A stretch of 64,000 nucleotides of DNA from Piper betle. Taxonomy: Eukaryota > Streptophyta > Magnoliopsida > Piperales > Piperaceae. The stretch covers positions 186,001 to 250,000 of the forward strand of contig JAURVB010014910.1 in the NCBI GenBank assembly GCA_033002965.1. The letters run 5' to 3'. Under the pieces are notes generated by a model, which worked only from the letters and a program-made list of their open reading frames with translations, did no database searches and had not been told where the DNA came from. Within the stretch, counting starts at the first letter, position 1, and every line of letters starts with the position of its first letter. This document shows, piece after piece, positions 13,201 to 25,016 of the stretch. Made by a program: the position numbers and the translations under genes.

Positions 13201-14240
13201 TTACTCTTTTTGTAACCGACCATGGCGTGAGAAATCTAGTCCTATCTGCGTATCTTCTGTTATACAAGAAAACGACTGTCTATTTGTGCTAATTTGGTGA
13301 TTGAAGGACTACGTGAAAGAGAAATCAGGCTTTTGCTTTCTCAATCGAATCTAGTGCAATTTTAATCGCTCAATGCAAGATATATTTAAGTTTCAACACA
13401 TATTTGACCTAATTTCGACAAAAATAAAATCATTAAAAATGAATAGTCAATCATTCATTGGTGATTCATTTATAATAACCATTCGAAAAACTTATTAGCA
13501 TTTTATGTTAGGTTAAATTGTTATGAAATGAGGCCCATCATGCTAGTTTAGCAGAATGTGTGTTTTTACCCTCAGAGTTTTTTTTTTTTTTGAAACTTTA
13601 TCCTTTGTTGTTTGGTACCTATGAGATCCAAGTTTGCGGAAATAAAATAATTAATAATGAGACATTCAATTACAATCTTAAGAACAGAGCAACAAAAAAC
13701 TTGTTATAAAATGAAGCCCATAGTATTGCTTTGGGGGAAAAAGATCTCCTTATACTAATTTATGGCAATATATTTTATCTTGCGTTGCCATGCATTCAAT
13801 CTTATTTTTATCTGAAGATTAAACTTATTTTATCATAATAGATAAAATAATATAAAATTACTCATCTCGTATAAGTAGCAGAAAATAAGCCTCCAATCAA
13901 GGTAAAATCATAGATTAGAAATTATCAAGTTTTTCTATAAGTTAAACCAGACTCGTTAGAGTTGTGTCTTTTTAAAAATAAGTGTTTTGTTCTGATTGGA
14001 ACACATATATATAGAGAGAGTGATGAGGTATCAATAAATGATAATACTTTTTAGCTGATAATTTTTTATTAGAAGGTTGTTACCTTTAAGAGATGTGTAA
14101 CCTTTAGTAAATAAGAGAAGAAATTAATTCATAATTTCTAACATTATCAAAATTAAATGGGATGATGTGTCACATGCAATGTATATAAGAGATAAACACC
14201 AATTTTTTTAGAGGTTAACTCTCATTAAATGAGGGGATAA
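13201..14240. other. AT-rich spacer, nothing recognised
   Basis: AT-rich intergenic DNA with a poly-T run near 13578-13590 and only short open frames. No gene or clear repeat boundary was recognised. Confidence 0.45.
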
Positions 14241-14774
14241 TAAGGGTGTAAATGAGCCGAGCCGAACAGGGATATTTTTAAATTCGATTTGATGTTTGGC
14301 AAGCATGCTTGAACTTGTTTGAGTGTTTGATGGGTTTTAATGTATTATAGGTTGAGCCAAGTTTGTCCAAAATTCATGGTATTTAGGGTTAGCTCGTGTT
14401 TGACTCGCTATGTTTTCGAGGCGAACTCAAACCAATCAAATGTTTGTGTTTGACTTGTACTCGACTTATATAGGATCAAAATTTTCTTTCTAACATTATA
14501 TAAGTTCAATGTGACCTTAATAGTATTAACGAGCTAAGTAGAGTCGAGACAAGCCGAGTCGAGCTAAGTATTTTTTCAAGTTTGAACACATCAAACTCGA
14601 GTTTCGAGCCAAGCTCGAGTCGAACACTCCTTAGCTCAAACTCTGTTCGTTGTTCAATGAGTTATTTATTTCGAGCTAAATATTTTTTCGAGCATAAAAT
14701 TAACGAGCACGAGTTCAATCCAAATCAAGCCGAACGCAAAATGCTTGTGAGCAGGCTTGACTTGTTTACATATG
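14241..14774. mobile_element. hAT-type MITE, copy 1 (GAGCCGAGC-rich)
   Basis: Homologous to 15320-15813 over most of its length. Both start with GGGTGTAAATGAG, share AAATTCGAT and TTGGCAAGCAT near the start, and end near CTTGACTTGTTTRCAT. The interior repeats GAGTCGAG/GAGCCAAGC motifs. Flanking octamers GGGGATAA and GAGATATA-like are only a rough match, so the right boundary is uncertain. Open frames are incidental. Confidence 0.6.
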
Positions 14775-15319
14775 GAGATATATTATAATGATATGCTTTA
14801 TTATTTTTTATTTTCATTGTATTTTGATAATGATATATTTTATTATTTTTATTTTTGTTGTATTTTGATTGGCAAAATGTCCTTTTTAGTTAGAGCTGAA
14901 TTTTTTACAACTTTTTTATTAATAAGAGTTGATGAGGTGAAAAATAATTATGAGTGATTAATTTACAATCTTAAGAAAAACCGGGAATAGCATGCTAGAG
15001 TAAGTTATTAACGATTATAATTGTGAATACGATATTGACTAATATAATTGAATGGTGTAACTTAGTTTGTTTTAACGCTCATCTCTAAAAGCCTCTCCCA
15101 CTCAATCAAATTTTAACATCATTCACAATTAGGCAATGTAATTGGTAAATTGGTCACACTTATACAACATATACCTAAAGTACAATGACCATATGTCAAG
15201 TCCTTTGCAACAAAAATTCGGGTCTCATTGAGGAACATTACTAACCATTCATTTGAAGAGTGGTAAAAAAATGACAAGAATGTGTAATTTTTTTCAATAC
15301 GGGTATAACAGTTTTCAAT

Positions 15320-15813
15320 TAGGGGTGTAAATGAGTTGAGTCGAGCAGGGATGTTTTTAAATTCGATGTAATTTTGGCAAGCATATTTGAGTTTATTTAA
15401 GTATTTGACTAGCCTTGATTTATTATGGGTCGAGCTGAGCTCGTCCAAAAAATCATAGTGTTTGGGCTTGGCTCGTCTTCGGCTCACTATATTTTCTAAG
15501 CTGAGTGAATGTTTGTGCTTTGCTCGTGCTAGACTTATATACGATTAAAATTTTTTTTCCAACATTATATAAGGTCAATTGACTTCAATAATATTGACGA
15601 GCCGAATATTTTTTCAAGTTTGAACATATTAAGCTCGAGTTTCGAGCCAAGTCGAGCCGAACACTCCTTAGCTCAAGCTCTGTTCATTGTTCAACGAATT
15701 ATCTATTTCGAGCCGATTATTTTTTCGAGTACAAAATTAATAAGTACAAGTTCAAGTCGAATTGAGCCGAATACAAAATCCTTACAAGCAAGTTTGACTT
15801 GTTTGCATCTCTA
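15320..15813. mobile_element. hAT-type MITE, copy 2, with perfect 8-bp target duplication
   Basis: The left end TAGGGGTGTAAATG and the reverse complement of the right end, TAGAGATGCAAAC, form terminal inverted repeats. TTTTCAAT is present on both sides (15312-15319 and 15814-15821), an exact 8-bp duplication typical of hAT insertions. At 494 bp with no transposase it is non-autonomous. The related copy at 14241 lies about 0.5 kb away in the same orientation. Confidence 0.85.
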
Positions 15814-15821
15814 TTTTCAAT

Positions 15822-16919
15822 CATGCTAAACTTTTAAAAACCAATATATATAGATTAGTTTTCATCATCAATCACATATTAACTATCTACAGCAAAGTGC
15901 AAATAAATAAATTAGGAATAGGGAATACACACACTACATTCCCATCCTAATTGCCAAACTAGTAGTGTTCAACCAACCTCACAATCCTATTAAGTTAGAT
16001 TCATGTTAGTATCCTACCTTCCCTGCTCCTGCACACATCAAATTTGTTGAAGTGTCAAGCATTTGAAGACCATGATAATGAAATTATCCTAACCATCTCT
16101 TTCAAACTTAAAAGCTTGTCTGGCTGGCCATGTGCACATCAATGACAATTTACTAAACCAATCCCATAAACCACACTTGTCCCTCAAATCGGCCATGTTT
16201 CTTAACATCACATACATTATGAAAAGCAGAAAGAGAGAGTAAACCCAGAAGTTCTAATAAAGTTTTTATGAAGGAGAAGAAAAAGCTGAGAGCAGCGGGG
16301 AGAAGCCGGCAAGGCAGCAGCACATGGAGGGAGATTAACACAAGGCCATTAAATGAAATATTATGCAAAGTTTTATATATTGTACTTGTCATATCGTATT
16401 TATGAATATTATATAAAATATTTTAATATATATTAAACTTTTGTTGTGATTCATATAATTAATTTAATATTAGCTAAAATACTCTACTTTTTTTAAAAAA
16501 AATATGAAAAAATATTGGATTAAAAAATCAAATATGAATTTAAATAATATTTGTACTAAATTTAAAAACAATATATAAAATCGACTATAAATATTTAAAT
16601 TTATGAGGAGATGGGTGTTTCCAAGAGGGAGTTGTATCTTAAGTAAAGTGGTAGTCAACGGGGTCGGCGTCGGTTGCTGTGAGCTGTTGGCATGAATTTA
16701 ATTTCACCAATTTTTGTGTACTTATGTCGATCCACAGCTGCAAGCGAAGGTGGTGGCTTTGGCTTCTTCAACCTGAGTCATTGTCCTCGAGTTGACATAT
16801 AACTTTTAATACTGTGACATTTATGATGCACCTAACTTTGACCTTGTCTATTCGAGTGTTCGATCTTTGTTCCGGCTAATTTTGATAGACAACCTCGATT
16901 ACAAATATTTTAAATATTA
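15822..16919. other. Spacer, nothing recognised
   Basis: AT-rich non-coding sequence between two repeats. A short minus-strand frame near 16153-16392 has no recognisable motif. Confidence 0.45.
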
Positions 16920-17335
16920 GGGAACGGACCAAATTAATCGATTGAACTAAACCAAAAATCTTGGCTCTTATTAAACCAACCGAAAAAATCATTTTTTTTA
17001 AAAAAAACCTTAATATTCATATTTTATTATTTTATTTTGATTTATTTGTAATTTTATTTGAGATGTTCAATATAATAGTTATATATAGAATACTTTTGAA
17101 TATAATTATGATAGTTAAATCATTGTTTAGGTTCAGTTATGATCAAAACTATTATTAATTTTAATATGAGTTTAATAATTTCGGTTTCAAATAAATCAAA
17201 TCGAACCAAACTAAAATATTTCGGTTCAATTTAATTTAATTTTGGAGCAAGGTCGGGTTTGGTTCGGTTTGAAATTTGAGCTTTCCAAGGGGAGTTCGGA
17301 AATTTGAAACCGAACCGAATGAATGCCCAACCCTA
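16920..17335. repeat. AT-rich dispersed repeat, copy 2
   Basis: Second copy of the repeat at 12470-12860. The right end contains GAAACCGAACCGAATG then GCCCAACCCTAA, the usual end of GGGTTGGGC...CGGTTCGGTT plant MITEs. No target duplication was identified. Confidence 0.5.
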
Positions 17336-20217
17336 ATGGTTAGTACATAAATATTATATATGTATTGCTATCAACTGACCTCATTGATAAAAAGAGAATT
17401 GCACTCTCATTAAAAAAAGAGGAGATTCTATCAATTAAAATGCAACAAAAAAGTAAATTATTCCGTCTATCTCGCTTAATTTGAACCGCTTTTAAAATTA
17501 TAACATATCTCTAAAATATCAAATTATTCTACTCTATTTTATTATTTAGTGAGAATCTATATATAAAATTAGAGTCGATCTCTAACACAGGTCGTGCATT
17601 GCGTGGAAATTTGACTAATTTTTCCAAAATTTTAAAAGTAATTTAGCCTGAACTCTAATGTGAATTTCTAGACATTAATTTCACCACTAAAAAGAAAAAA
17701 AAAAGGTGAAATCGAAGTCATAAAATGTATAGACCTAATTAATTAGCCTTTGGAGACTTGCCTATCTCTCAAGCTTTTTTCATATTTCATTGTAAATTGC
17801 CATATAATCCGAGTAACCCTACATTTAATCATTCCACAAATAATCTCAAGGATCCACAAACTCGGTCTTCATTGCCATCTCCTGTGATGAAATTTTATCA
17901 ATTCTGGTGAGATTTCCCAAAAAATATAAGAAAACATTATCCAATATTACGAAATCACTTAAAGGGGTGATTTTTTTATCATCTCATTGGTAACAATGCT
18001 ACCGAAATCTACTCTTCGGCTCCTCTAGACATGTGTGATGTGTATCACGCCATGAATTAATTTGCAAGTCAAAATCCAACCGATTATTTGTTATTTATAC
18101 AATGATTTGACTGATGGGTATAGATTTAATATATAAATTTCTTTGTAGTAGTACTACTTGAAATTCATCACATTGTTATTACCATGATTCTAATACAATT
18201 ACAATGATTAATTAAAATTGAGAAAGGCCATAACTATGACCATTTTAATTTAATTATTTGGTGAGAAAAAGGCAAGTTCAAGGACCAAATGCTTCCTCCT
18301 GTCCACAAAATGAAGAAACATAGTTTTATATTATAACACCAATCATAGTTGTGCATTATGTGCTATCCGGTTCAAACCTTAACCCCTCCCCTCCACCTTC
18401 GCCACTGTACACTCTATTTTAATGTTTATGCCTACATAACCATGAAAGCAATTGACCGCCTCTTAAAAGGGATGGACACAAACGGAAACGTTGCAAGTGG
18501 TCGGTCGGTTTATTCTTTCAAAATAAATTTTAAAAATAATTAAATATCTTTTTTCCCATTTAAAAAATAATTAAAATTATAGTTTTAATTTTTTTAACTT
18601 TATAAACTTATTGAGTTGATTCTATTCCGTAACTTACCGAATCAAACTCAATAAATAAGTATATGTTGATTGATTTTATAATTAACTCCCTGAATTAAGT
18701 CTTAAAAGTTGCAAGAACATATTAATTATATTATACATCAGTTAAATCAATATTTTTAAGTACTGCAAATTATATATTTATCAATTTCAAATGCTAAAAA
18801 ATAATATATACTAATTTCATACAACTGTTTATTTACATAATTAAAAATTTTAATATAAATGACTTCAAGTCGGTCAACTCCATTATATGGCATGCCAAAT
18901 CGAGTACAAGTTTTGAATTTTTAAACTATAATTAAAATAGATAATAAATTTAACTACACTATTTTCATTTTGAAACGATAGTGATAGGAGTCTCTGTCGT
19001 CTCCACTTTATCAATTTATTATTTTATTGAACATAATTTTTTATTTTTGGGAATAATGATATAATTATATTGATTTATATAAACTATGCAAGATGTTACA
19101 TTATGTGCGACTTATTTCAAATATGAATTTTAATTTCATAAATAAATCTTTATAGACTAATGAGATAGATTTTGATTTTTAAAGTTAGATTCCAATTAAA
19201 TGAAAAAATAGATAAATTATAATTTTACAAATAAATCCTCGTGAAATAATGAGATAAACTCCAATTTTTAAAGATTGACTTTAATTAAATGAGATTATAG
19301 ATTACAATTATTGGATTTTTTTCTTTTATTTTTGTTATATTTTGATTGGTCAAATCTTCTACTTTAATAAGTGCAAGACTTTGAATTCTCCTCTTATAGA
19401 TAAAAAAAAATTCTATTTTATTATGTTTAATTAAAATTTTAAAAAGTTGGTTTAATGTTAATATGTTGTGCAAGTGTCACCAAAATTGTCAACTTGACAA
19501 GAGTTTTGTGTTACTAAAGAGTTCTGTGATTATAGTTAAAATTTACAAATTATCAATTGTTTATCGCTTTCAAAACGATCAAAAGTCAATAATATGAGAC
19601 AATTAAAAAAATAAACAGTGTAATAATAATTAATGGTTAAAAAATTAATAAATGATAATGATAAATACTATTATAACTGCACTGCGGGCAACTTTAACTA
19701 TTGTCGTGAATTTTGACTTTGTGAAATTGCAATTCTTTCGCTTGGCCTCCATAACTTGGTCATTTGGTTTGCAGTTTGCATGTTGAGATGGGCATGGAGT
19801 CCATACATTAATTTTGTACGTGAACAAAGTAGTTATTTGGTCCGCTTTGGTTAAAGATTTGAATGAGAACTTTCATGCATGGTCCATTCATGGTTTATGG
19901 TAGTTTGAGAGAGATAGACAAGCCGAGTCACAGCTGCAATCAAGGCGGTAGAAATCTCAACAAAGCTTAATTTGACTCGGTACTGACTCATAAAAAATTG
20001 ATTGAAAACTTAGTTTAAAGTAAAATAAGAGGGGTATGGGCTTGTGTTTGTTAGACTCGGATTAGCTTGAAGCTTGATATTTATATAAAATTAATGATTT
20101 TAGATAATATATATTAAATTTCTTTCTAAAAATTTAATTAATTGTAAAAGAGCATCATATGATAACAATTTTAAATAAAAATATACATAATTATATTAAT
20201 TTGAAATATGGTGCTTA
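17336..20217. other. AT-rich intergenic spacer
   Basis: About 2.9 kb of AT-rich DNA. It contains diffuse copies of a recurring motif (ATAAATTATAA..., TTTTGTTATATTTTGATTGG) that also appears near 14790, 37480, 38440 and 59350. No coding exon was recognised. Confidence 0.45.
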
Positions 20218-20225
20218 GTATCAAT

Positions 20226-23200
20226 CATAGATGAAAAAATTAGCCGATTCCGAGTGGAATCGGCCAATTTAAATCGGCTCGGTACGAAACTGAGTCAAAA
20301 TACAGGCAAATCGGTTGGGCAAAAAATTGGACCAAGAATCGGCCGATTCGAACCGATTTACATCCCGAGTCGATATGGCAAGAATCAGCTGATTCAGGTG
20401 GGGTGGTGGCGGGCAGTAGTAGGGGATGGGGCAGCGGAGGAGATCTGCCAGCCGGGTGGGTGGGGGGAGGGGGGATGGAGAGGCGACGGGGGGCGCCAGG
20501 GGGGTGGGACGAGGCTGCGACGGGTTGAGGCTGGGCAGGGGGTGCCAGGGTGAGCAACAGGGGGGTGGAAGACAGGGCAGGGTGGGGTGGGCTCGGTGGA
20601 GCGGCGGGCGACAGGGCAGCGACTAGTGGCGGGGCGGGGAACGGGGCTGTAAAACTCACGATTCGAGTCAGGGTTTTATATTCAGAACAGTCGGTTCGAC
20701 TGTTATTTTCGAGTCGAGTCAGTTTCAGAACACATGTACTGAGCCGATGCCGGTCTCGTGTATGAGCCATGAGGGTCATGTATACCCAACTAAATGATGC
20801 CGACCCCGTGCGCATCGCCGCCGCCGCTGCCGTGGACGCCTGTCCGGCCACCGATCGTCGCCGCCGAGCCCCGCGACGACGTCGCCATGCTGCCTGACCA
20901 GGCCCGGCCCTAATCGGGCCGCCGCGACACGAGGAAACCATGCCACGACGCCGCGCCCGCATTGTGTTTCCGTCGCCGGCGACCAGCGCCGCCGCGAACG
21001 ATAGGTTGCCTTAGCACCCTCAGCCCTCCAGCGACCTTCCCCGACCGGAACGGAGGCCATCACCGCCGTGGCCGGCCGGATCTCCACACCACCACGGCCA
21101 CCCTCTGTTTTAGCCATTTTTCGGCGAGCCACCGCCTCGACCGACCATGTCGACGTAGTGGATGTGTCGGGCTCGCCGAGTCTGTTCCAATGGTACCCTA
21201 TATGACCCCTATCCAGCTAATAGACGCTGCCGATAATTGTCGCCGGAAAATCGCCTGAAGGTTGCCGAAAAACCACTGAAGCCGCCAGAAAACTTCCAGA
21301 ACCCGTCGGAAAATCGGATTTGCTGGAATTCACCGGATCTTCCGAGGAGTACATCCAGTCGATCCTGATCGAATGTCAGACGCCGATGAGCGCCGAATTT
21401 GAGCTTCGAGATGCGCGACGGAACCCTAGCCGTCGCCGATTGCCGATGACGTGAAGTATAATTACCTTCGAATTTATAATTTAAACTTGATGATTGTTAG
21501 CACAGCATGCTAGGGTTGGTTTATTAATGTGATTAATGTTTAATGATGGATGAAACGATAAGTTGCATGATGAGATTAAGTGTGAATGAAGAGTAAATGA
21601 TCTAATGAGGTAGATCGAGTCGGAACATGATAAGTGACCACGATGTAACTTAGAAAAACACAATAAAATTGGTATGAATAGGATGAGTTAGAATTACTTT
21701 CATATTTATGATTACTTGACTGTTGATGGATGTTATTCGTATTGTGTGATGTTTATTGAGTTTGATGCATCATTTAGTTAGCGGGCGTTAGTATTTAGTT
21801 TTGATGTGTAGGTACGGAGTAGGAGCTCGCCGCCTAGGCGCGATGACACGCTTGGAGCTTCTACCAGGTCCGTTTAGGACTCGACTCTGTTTTACGTCAT
21901 TCTATTGTATGTTTATCTTATCATTTGCAGGACGGGTTAAGTGGCGTTTTATTGGATCCCACTTAACTCGGGCCATCTAGCCGAACAGATTTCCAGATTA
22001 ATAACCCCTCGAGGATTGATTTCGAAAACAAGATCCACCACAAGTTGCCTTCGGGCCTATTATATAAATCCCTACCCAGCCCTATATATATATATAGTTT
22101 TCGCGTTTTCAGTGAGAAGAGAGATGGAGAAATCGACTACACGTACCATGCAGAGGATGTCGTGACAGTCAAAGCGGGCTCTGGATTAGTGCCAGCGGAC
22201 TGTTCCATTCCCGAGGGATCTTGACAACTCCGCGTTTGAGTTCCTCACACCCGGAGAATGTGGAGGTTTACGGGTACTGTTTAGTACAGCGCATGTCCGG
22301 ACTTGTGGTTCAAAGGGTACTAAAGGCGACTGCCTGAGAGTACTCGGCCTTCGTGCTCAAGGCCAGGAGAAATATGGAGGTATGGAGAGGGCTTAGGATA
22401 AAGTTTCACGAGAAGTACTGAAAAAGAAGTGCCGAGAGCGGCACAGTACCAGCAGCAAATCAGTAAGTTCGGGATGCTACCGGGTCTGCAGCCCAGTGGC
22501 TCCTCAGTAGTGCCCTTCAGACTGTTCACGTGGAGTATATGATGTTTTCTTTCATATGAGAGTTTGCTCTCATAGCCAGCTTGTTATAGTTATTTTATTT
22601 TCCGGACCAGTAATACTTGTTACTGACGTGTTTTTATACTATATGTAGGTAATAATCACGAGTTGGAGGAGCCAGCTTGGACGGAGGAGCAATGAGGTCT
22701 TGTACACACACACATGTTAGATTTCTGAATGTTTAATATTGTGTTGTTATGTTATTATATTGTGAATGACATGTTTAAATGCATGAGACATGATAGAATG
22801 TGAACATGATTAGAGATGCACAGCGGAAGCGTGGTGGGTTGAAACCCCAGCTTCAGAATGAATTCATAATATGTTAGATTTTGTGTGAATGAAATCATGG
22901 ATGCATGTGTATATATTTATATATATATATATATATATTTTGACAGGGTGGGCCCATAATTACACTTTTAGGGGAGACCCTGTCTGTTTTATTTTAGAAT
23001 TTTTATCGTAATTGTAATGATGTGAAATTTAGGTTGCACGTCATCCATGTAGTATCATGTTAGGGTTTTATGCATTTATCCATGCATGACAAGTTGTATT
23101 TACATCTTAAGACGTCGAGATTAGATCCGCACGAGTTAGGTTCGAGTTAGCCGACCTAACCGGGGCCTGTAACATGTCGGTTCGGTTCACAAGCGTGAAC

Positions 23201-23708
23201 CGGATTTGGGGTGTTACAGGGGCGCGGGGGGTTGGTGGGGTGAGGGGCGGGGGGGGACAGGGGACGGGGCGGCGGCGGTGGCAGCAACGGACGGCGGGGA
23301 GACAGGGCTACAGGCGTAGGGAAATAGCGTGCAACGGCGGTGGCGATCGGCGGAGGTGATGGGCGGCGCGTCGGGGAGAGAGAAGGGGGAGGAAGAACCT
23401 ACTACTTTTTCTCCAATGGTGGCATTCTTGTAATTAAAAGTTTACTCGACTCCAACTCTAATAAAAAATAATACCTCCAAATAATTCAAAAAAAATCCAA
23501 AAAAATATCATAAAATACAATACATATCTTAATATAAAAATGACTATCAGAATGACATGTTTTATAAGTAATAACCTACTAATTTTGACTAAGTTTAGAT
23601 TATATATAGGACCGATTCAAATAAATCGATTCATGGCCGATTTAGACCGATTCGATTTGATTTAATGACTCCTCAAAAACCGATTCCGATTTCGATTTTG
23701 TAATGGTG
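20226..23708. mobile_element. hAT-like element interrupted by a solo LTR
   Basis: Host element of the same family as 4467-5319. The left part (20226-20647) begins CATAGATGAAAAAATTAGCC and has GATTCCGAGTGGAATCGGC. The right part (23219-23708) ends with GATTCCGATTTCGATTTTG and then GTAATGGTG. Flanking octamers GTATCAAT (20218-20225) and GTATTAAT (23709-23716) match at 7 of 8. Without the insert it would be about 0.9 kb, close to the 853 bp of the other copy. The core on both sides of the insert is G-rich on the + strand. Confidence 0.65.
20648..23218 (+). mobile_element. LTR-like unit, copy 2: solo LTR with GGGGC duplication
   Basis: Starts TGTAAAACTCACGATTCGAG and ends GATTTGGGGTGTTACA. GGGGC lies immediately before (20643-20647) and after (23219-23223), an exact 5-bp target duplication. 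No gag or pol. Internal order matches copy 1: CpG-rich block (about 20800-21440), palindrome CGCCTAGGCG near 21833, acceptor-like TTTGCAG near 21930, GTTAAGTGG/CCACTTAAC hairpin, TATA run near 22083-22094, and GGCCTT/AAGGCC hairpin at 22346-22364. At 2571 bp it is shorter than the 3126-bp copy at 51602-54727, so it carries deletions or is another subfamily. The insertion is nested in a hAT-like element and is therefore younger than it. Confidence 0.88.
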
Positions 23709-23716
23709 GTATTAAT

Positions 23717-25016
23717 TATATAATACATAAGCTAGCTCCAACTCAAGTCAAACTCCGAAAACTAATTGGCTCGACTAAAACTCAAAATCAAATGAGTTAA
23801 ACAAATTACACAGCCATAACTGCAATGAAGGCGGAAATTAGTAAACCGGTTTAATGTCCAGAAGCAAGCACCCTTCTTAATCTGCACAAATACCATTGAA
23901 CAATGACATCGTTCATCATCAAATGGCCAATCAAAAGAGGATGAGATACATCACATTCTTAACAAACTCATTTCGAAGAGGAATATCAATGACATTTGAC
24001 ATCTTTTCCAAGTGAGAACCTCCAAACAAAAACTCCAGATTATGCCCCTGTTACCATGGCGTACATACTGACAAAACTATCCACAAGAATTGGTACTTTT
24101 GTGTTGATCACCATATATAGCCTGTAAGGCAGAAGCAAAGGAACAATCTATACCTTTGGAGAAGGAACTGGGCCATGGCTGCAGGGGAATGATATGCATA
24201 CTGGCTTGTCAAAACTTCGAATGGATGACAAAGACACCCAAAAAGTGTATGTTCCACAGGTAAGATATATGAGAGATTTTACTCTGTATGGTTGGGCTTG
24301 TAATTATGCATGGAAGATTTGCTTGCTCTAACATCTGATGCATGCGTTGAAAAGATTTAGTACTCGAACTGTTTCACGTGTAAGTGAAAAAAGCCAAGCT
24401 AGCCTTATGGTTTAAGCTCCAATGAGAACTAAGCCATGCAGATAGAAGGACACAAAGTAGAGAGGGGCATCGGGGGTTGGGGAAGAACATTGAATGAAGA
24501 GCGAGCAAATTGAGCTGGAAGTCTGTTGGCTCTTTGTGTTAGCATTCAAAACCCGCCCACCTGTTTCCCTCGCCTTATCTACCACCAAACTATCCTGTCT
24601 CTCTCTGTCTTAAAATCAAACCATGCTTTTTTAATTCATCACCTTCGAAGGGCTTCAATCCAATCCGCACTCCAATTGCTTCACAACCGTTTCTCTCCTA
24701 ACCAATCACCCTTTTAATTAATTCTCACCTCTCCACTTCACTTCTTGCTGATGAGCACCTCACTTAGCAGCCATTAATACACAGCTAGTGATAAAACTTT
24801 CCAGCTTCCAAAACCAGCCATGGCTACAAGCTACTCTTGAGCACTATGAGCTTTGCATCTCAATTTTTCAGAGAACCCAGATAGACCATCTTGCTCTAAT
24901 AATCTATCTCAACCTCTTCTACCCAACGCCCTTGGTTGGTTGTAAGTTTGCAATCTCTTTCCTCTCTTTCCTCTTCCATTTCCTGCATGCCCATTGAAGT
25001 GTGAGGATTGGGCATC
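23717..25016. other. 5' flank and leader of the ABCB gene
   Basis: Contains the promoter and 5' untranslated region of the downstream transporter, but no convincing TATA box was found. A donor-like CCACAG/GTAAGA at 24260 could end a non-coding leader exon. An acceptor-like TTTTCAG near 24870 could open a second one. This is unproven. No repeat boundary was recognised. Confidence 0.4.

Noticed and set aside
24110..24260. Possible upstream coding exon ending CCACAG/GTAAGA
   Set aside because: No family match and no joinable partner exon; at most a leader exon of the ABCB gene.
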